DNA of 27,383 nt, taken from Deltaproteobacteria bacterium RBG_16_54_11 (GTDB lineage Bacteria > Desulfobacterota > B13-G15 > RBG-16-54-18). The stretch covers positions 6,768 to 34,150 of the forward strand of contig MGQS01000103.1 in NCBI GenBank assembly GCA_001797905.1, in the 5' to 3' direction. The notes below the pieces were generated by a model. It made no database searches and had not been told where the DNA came from. It saw nothing but the letters and a program-made list of their open reading frames with translations. How positions within the stretch are numbered: position 1 is the stretch's first letter; each line of letters begins with the position of its first letter. Shown piece after piece: positions 24,291-27,383 of this stretch. The translations under genes were made by a program, and so were the position numbers.

Positions 24291-25181
24291 ATGAGCGCAA
24301 AGACGACAATACTCACTCTCCCCGAAGAAGAACTGGTTCATCCGGGCCATCGGGCCTGCGCCGGCTGCGGGCTCAGCATTTTATACCGCTTCGGTCTCAA
24401 GGCCCTTGGCCGGGATACCATTCTTGTCGTGCCGCCGAGCTGCCTCACGGTTTTGCAAGGCCTGTATCCTATTGCCGCCACCCAGCTGCCCTGTCTGAAC
24501 GTCACGTTTGCCTCCACCGCCGCCGCCGCAACCGGCATCATTGCCGCACTCAAGGTCCGGGGCAAGGAGGACATCACCGTGGCTGCCTGGGCCGGAGACG
24601 GGGGGACCAGCGATATCGGCATTCAGGCGCTCTCCGGCGCCTGCGAGAGGGGCGACAACTTTATCTTTATCTGCTACGACAACGAGGCTTACATGAATAC
24701 CGGCGTGCAACGCTCCGGCACCACCCCGCAAGGCGTCATTACCACGACCACGCCCATCCACGGCAAGCCCCAGCAGAAGAAGGATATGCCCGCCATCATG
24801 GCCGCCCACACCATCAGCTACGTCGCAACCGGATCGGCTGCCTATCCCCTCGATGTGTATGATAAGATCAAAAAGGCAAAAACCATCGAGGGACCGAAGT
24901 ACATTCACCTTCATACGCCCTGCCCCCCGGGCTGGGGATTCGATACGCGATATACCGTCAAGGTCGGCCGGCTTGCCGTCGAGACCGGTCTCTTCGATCT
25001 CTATGAGATCGAGCACGGGGTTTTTCGCTTAACCGGGGCGTCGAAAAAGCTCTTGGGGAAGGAACGCAAGCCGGTAGCGGCCTATTTTGAGACCCAGACC
25101 CGCTTTCGGGCATTGACGCGAGCGCGCATTTCCGCTATTCAGAGGCAGGTCGATGAAAAATGGGCGGGGTACGAAGCATAA
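24291..25181 (+). CDS. porB: 2-oxoacid:ferredoxin oxidoreductase, beta subunit (TPP-binding)
   Basis: Beta subunit, 296 residues, carrying thiamine pyrophosphate and the proximal iron-sulfur cluster. HPGHRACAGCGLSILYRF gives the first Cys pair of the cluster. The TPP/Mg motif is AGDGGTSDIGIQALSGACERGDNFIFICYDNEAYMNTGVQRS. The HTPCPPGWGFD segment near the C-terminus, with its Cys, is typical of pyruvate-type beta subunits. The ATG at 24291 has AAGGAA eight bases upstream. With porC, porD and porA the complex is complete, so the enzyme is expected to be functional. The gap to the next gene is 173 bases and holds two hairpins. Confidence 0.94.
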   Translation: MSAKTTILTLPEEELVHPGHRACAGCGLSILYRFGLKALGRDTILVVPPSCLTVLQGLYPIAATQLPCLNVTFASTAAAATGIIAALKVRGKEDITVAAWAGDGGTSDIGIQALSGACERGDNFIFICYDNEAYMNTGVQRSGTTPQGVITTTTPIHGKPQQKKDMPAIMAAHTISYVATGSAAYPLDVYDKIKKAKTIEGPKYIHLHTPCPPGWGFDTRYTVKVGRLAVETGLFDLYEIEHGVFRLTGASKKLLGKERKPVAAYFETQTRFRALTRARISAIQRQVDEKWAGYEA

Positions 25182-25286
25182 AAAAATGCCCTTGCCGGGA
25201 ACAATACGTACGTTAATCGGTACTATATCCCCTGCATTACCCGAATGCACTCCCATCGATCTAGGAAACGCGGCGTGAGAGAGAAC

Positions 25287-25337
25287 AGTAACGCCAATAA
25301 CAACACGTTACTCAACATCGAAGCTCTTTTGTCGATG
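25287..25337 (+). promoter_or_regulatory. Tandem hairpins in the leader of the KAS III-like gene
   Basis: Two small stem-loops lie between porB and the next gene: AGTAACG (25287-25293) with CGTTACT (25306-25312), loop 12 bases; and CATCGA (25316-25321) with TCGATG (25332-25337), loop 10 bases. The ribosome site (AGGAGGAGGG) follows directly. They may be mRNA processing or stabilising elements; no T-tract makes either a terminator. Confidence 0.4.
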
Positions 25338-25354
25338 GTGCAAGGAGGAGGGCG

Positions 25355-26887
25355 TTGACGAAGGGATCGGTCCTGGAGATCGTCGCCTACGGCGCCTGGA
25401 ACGGCGGCCGGGTGGTAGACAATTCGGTATACGCCGACACGGGGATGACCTTTAAAGGCGGCATTCCGGTTACCCCCCGGACGATCGAAGAGCGTGTCGG
25501 TGTCCGCTCCCGTGTTGCCGCCCCTGCGGATGCGCGTATCGGTGTCGATGCGCTTCAAAACCTGCTCGATACGGCGGATATCGATCCCTCCCGCATAAAA
25601 ATCGTGATCGGCGCCACCAATGTGGGCGAAGACATGGATGATCCCGGCCCCTTGGTAGGCTACCCGTACGCGCTTTTACAATCGTACGCCCCCCAGGCCC
25701 TTGTATTCGATCTGTATGCCGGTTGTTCCGGCTTCAACGTTTCGGTGGAGCTTATCTTCATGTTGGCTCTGACCGGCAGGCTTCAGCAAAACGATTTGGC
25801 GATCATCGTGGGCGCGGAAAATGTCCATCGCGCCAAACCGTTTCGCCCGGATGATACCGCCAACATCATCTTCGGCGATGACGCCATGGCCACCGCCCTT
25901 GCAGCCACGGCGACGCTAACCCCGCAGGGCCGCCATTGGATCGAAGCTGAAACCGAAGGTACCATACAGGGCGATTACGCCGACGCTATTGCCCGTACGA
26001 TACATCGACTGATCGGCAGCGCACATCTTGACGGCATCATCATCGATAATCAGCTGGGACAACTGATTTACCGGGTGCCGGCCCTGGCCGCCCGGGTCCA
26101 GCACGCGCTCGTGCTCTTGCAGCATCCCGAAACCAGGGAGCGCCAGACCTTTGATCGTTTTAAAGATGCGCTCGACTTTTATGACCGGGAGGTACAATCG
26201 TTTGCCTTCGACATCATGACCATGACGGCGGATGCGGCGCACGTCAATGATATCGTCAAGGCCTATATATGCTCGGGGCGCCAAAAATCCGTAGCGGCGG
26301 TGTATATGGGCCGAGATAATCGGCTGGTGGTGCGCCTGCATCGCGGGGATGGATTCGCTTGCGCGATTCCGGAAAAAGGCATTGTGGATGCCCACACGCG
26401 CACCCATGGCTGTTTCGGCAACTACATCTATGCGATAAAAGAGAACAACCGGGTCTGGGGTCAAATGGACGGCAAAGGGGTTTTCTTGTATGCCACGCAG
26501 GGCGCCAACACCCACTTTTCCCATTTATTGAGAAGAAATCATTTGACCCTCGACGATATCGAGCTTTTGATAGAGCACCAGGCCAATTTTGCCATGATTC
26601 CCCTGACCTTGGACCAGCTTATCGACGGCGATAGACCGGATAAAAAGCAGGCCGTTGCCGATTTTGTGGAAAATCGAATGATCATCAATATCCATAACCG
26701 CGGCAATTGCTCGGTGGTGTGCATGCCGCGGTTGCCGTACGATCTGCAACGGGGAGCCCTGCAGCCGGACACCCTCCAGGGTTTCCGTATCAACGGCAAT
26801 ATACAGCGACTCAAGGATGCCAAGATCATCCTCAGCGATTCGGTGGGCGCCGGGATGTCGCGCAGCTCCTTCCTGCAGCGCCTGTAA
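25355..26887 (+). CDS. Ketoacyl-ACP synthase III-like (FabH/thiolase-fold) condensing enzyme with large insertion
   Basis: Condensing enzyme of the thiolase fold, 510 residues. TTG start at 25355 with a strong AGGAGGAGGG upstream. The N-terminal half resembles FabH: PRTIEERVGVRSRVAAPADA, DIDPSRIKIVIGATN, then the nucleophile Cys124 in DLYAGCSGFNVSVELI and DDTANIIFGDDAMATAL. The C-terminal half supplies His408 in LLIEHQANFAMIP and Asn451 in HNRGNCSVVCMP, so the Cys-His-Asn triad of KAS III is complete. Cys-to-His spacing is 284 residues, about 150 more than in E. coli FabH (132), because of an extra region from about residue 225 to 375. That makes it unlike standard FabH. No ACP or ketoreductase gene is visible nearby. 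It probably follows the por genes in one transcript, suggesting that it uses the acyl-CoA they make. Product unknown. Confidence 0.85.
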   Translation: MTKGSVLEIVAYGAWNGGRVVDNSVYADTGMTFKGGIPVTPRTIEERVGVRSRVAAPADARIGVDALQNLLDTADIDPSRIKIVIGATNVGEDMDDPGPLVGYPYALLQSYAPQALVFDLYAGCSGFNVSVELIFMLALTGRLQQNDLAIIVGAENVHRAKPFRPDDTANIIFGDDAMATALAATATLTPQGRHWIEAETEGTIQGDYADAIARTIHRLIGSAHLDGIIIDNQLGQLIYRVPALAARVQHALVLLQHPETRERQTFDRFKDALDFYDREVQSFAFDIMTMTADAAHVNDIVKAYICSGRQKSVAAVYMGRDNRLVVRLHRGDGFACAIPEKGIVDAHTRTHGCFGNYIYAIKENNRVWGQMDGKGVFLYATQGANTHFSHLLRRNHLTLDDIELLIEHQANFAMIPLTLDQLIDGDRPDKKQAVADFVENRMIINIHNRGNCSVVCMPRLPYDLQRGALQPDTLQGFRINGNIQRLKDAKIILSDSVGAGMSRSSFLQRL

Positions 26888-27032
26888 GGGCATACACCAT
26901 GATAAAGAGGGGCTGGTGCAGAGGATACTCAATAAAATAAAGCAATGAAAGTCCCACACTGTATCGCAAGGCGATACATCCCGTCATTTATATCTTTATA
27001 GAGAGTGGGAGGGGACTTTTTGTATGGAAATC

Positions 27033-27163
27033 AAAATGATGGCCCCACACCTTCCTGCTCCTTAAATTTTAAGTCTAAGGAAAGCAGGATGTCGCAATGC
27101 GACACATTATGATTTTTGTGGACAACGGGGTCCCACATAACGGGAGATGTCGCAAAGCGACAG
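27033..27163 (-). repeat. Dispersed structured repeat, copy 2 (inverted partner of 9929-10079)
   Basis: Reverse complement of this 131-base segment matches 9929-10079 with about seven mismatches and lacks the 21-base insert of the other copy. It holds two TGTCGC-NNN-GCGACA palindromes and the CTGCT/AGCAG hairpin. Confidence 0.85.
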
Positions 27164-27230
27164 TGGGGGAGGGAGGGTGTCGTTACACGACATCCCCACT
27201 ATTATATATAAAAATATCTAAGCAAAAAAG

Positions 27231-27293
27231 TGTCACTTTTCCCGCTTCGGGATCCCGTCGTCCCTAATTCTATATTGAAGAGCGGGAGTGACA
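27231..27293 (+). repeat. Long-loop hairpin variant of the repeat family
   Basis: TGTCACT (27231-27237) pairs with AGTGACA (27287-27293), and CCCGCT (27241-27246) with AGCGGG (27281-27286), with a TTT bulge on the left arm. The loop carries GGGATCCCGTCGTCC (27249-27263), a variant of the GGGACCCCGTTGTCC module in tract A. The CATCCCCTCAATTATAGAT tail follows, as for the palindrome at 10172-10186. Confidence 0.7.
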
Positions 27294-27349
27294 TCCCCTC
27301 AATTATAGATTATCTATAATTAGGTGGGGGAGAAGGGGAGAGAGAAACC

Positions 27350-27383
27350 ATGCCTGAACTCGTTACAATCAAAATCAAAGATC
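27350..27383 (+). CDS. Start of an unidentified gene (runs off the window)
   Basis: ATG at 27350 preceded by a purine-rich AGGGGAG region about ten bases upstream, then eleven codons MPELVTIKIKD without a stop to the window end. The residues resemble the opening of iron-sulfur proteins that start with a 2Fe-2S ferredoxin domain (for example NuoG/HoxU-like subunits), but eleven residues are far too few to name it. Confidence 0.45.
   Translation, partial: MPELVTIKIKD

Larger units (their letters stand above)
26888..27349. repeat. Palindrome-rich intergenic repeat tract B
   Basis: About 460 gene-free bases built from the same modules as tract A. Palindromes: GTATCGC-AAG-GCGATAC (26961-26977), TGTCGC-AAT-GCGACA (27090-27104), TGTCGC-AAA-GCGACA (27148-27162), TGTCGT-TAC-ACGACA (27178-27192), and a long-loop version TGTCACT...AGTGACA (27231-27237 with 27287-27293). 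Several are followed by CATCCC and an A/T-rich TTATA tail. The segment 27033-27163 is the inverted partner of 9929-10079. The final part (27292-27335) matches 10187-10230 in direct orientation. The last 20 bases form the ribosome site of the next gene. Confidence 0.85.

Noticed and set aside
25182..25354. Riboswitch upstream of the KAS III-like gene
   Set aside because: Only two small simple hairpins are visible; no known riboswitch core was recognised and there is no terminator or clear sequester helix.
1..27383. tRNA, rRNA, transposase or integrase genes
   Set aside because: None could be recognised on either strand by reading.

Overview
The window looks like chromosomal DNA of a Gram-negative bacterium, most likely from the deltaproteobacterial / Desulfobacterota sphere. 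The evidence is an outer-membrane Tol-Pal module, two Pal/CpoB-type lipoproteins, a periplasmic alpha-2-macroglobulin paired with penicillin-binding protein 1C, and a four-subunit ferredoxin-dependent 2-oxoacid oxidoreductase typical of anaerobes. The lineage is an inference from gene content; no 16S or other decisive marker is present.

Layout. (1) 1-5038, plus strand: the 3' end of rpoB, then complete rpoC. (2) 5035-8658, minus strand: a tight operon LysR regulator - tolB - pal - cpoB, running head-on into rpoC and overlapping its stop by 4 bases. (3) 8810-9817, plus: an orphan alpha/beta hydrolase followed by a hairpin terminator. (4) 9841-10385: a gene-free tract packed with short palindromes (repeat tract A), ending in a strong terminator-like hairpin. 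(5) 10409-19950, plus: a cell-envelope block of alpha-2-macroglobulin, PBP1C (pbpC) and a secreted 5'-nucleotidase-like phosphoesterase. (6) 20087-20449: a small IscA/HesB-like protein with its own promoter, followed by a palindromic intergenic repeat. (7) 20647-21852, minus: a class III (CaiB/BaiF) CoA-transferase. (8) 22142-26887, plus: porC-porD-porA-porB behind a perfect consensus sigma-70 promoter, then an oversized ketoacyl synthase III-like enzyme. (9) 26888-27349: a second palindrome-rich tract (B), part of which is an inverted copy of tract A, then the first codons of another gene.

How the genes fit together. The first half is housekeeping (transcription) plus envelope integrity: Tol-Pal, and protease trapping with peptidoglycan repair by A2M/PBP1C. 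The last third looks like acyl-CoA metabolism: the CoA-transferase can activate a carboxylic acid, the POR-type complex interconverts a 2-oxoacid with acyl-CoA and CO2, and the KAS III-fold enzyme could condense the resulting acyl-CoA. The substrate cannot be read from sequence.

The most unusual signal is not a gene. Tracts A and B are mosaics of shared modules built around 15-17 base palindromes of the form TGTCGC-NNN-GCGACA. Some copies carry paired substitutions on both arms that keep the stem intact. The two tracts share a roughly 130-base core in inverted orientation about 17 kb apart.
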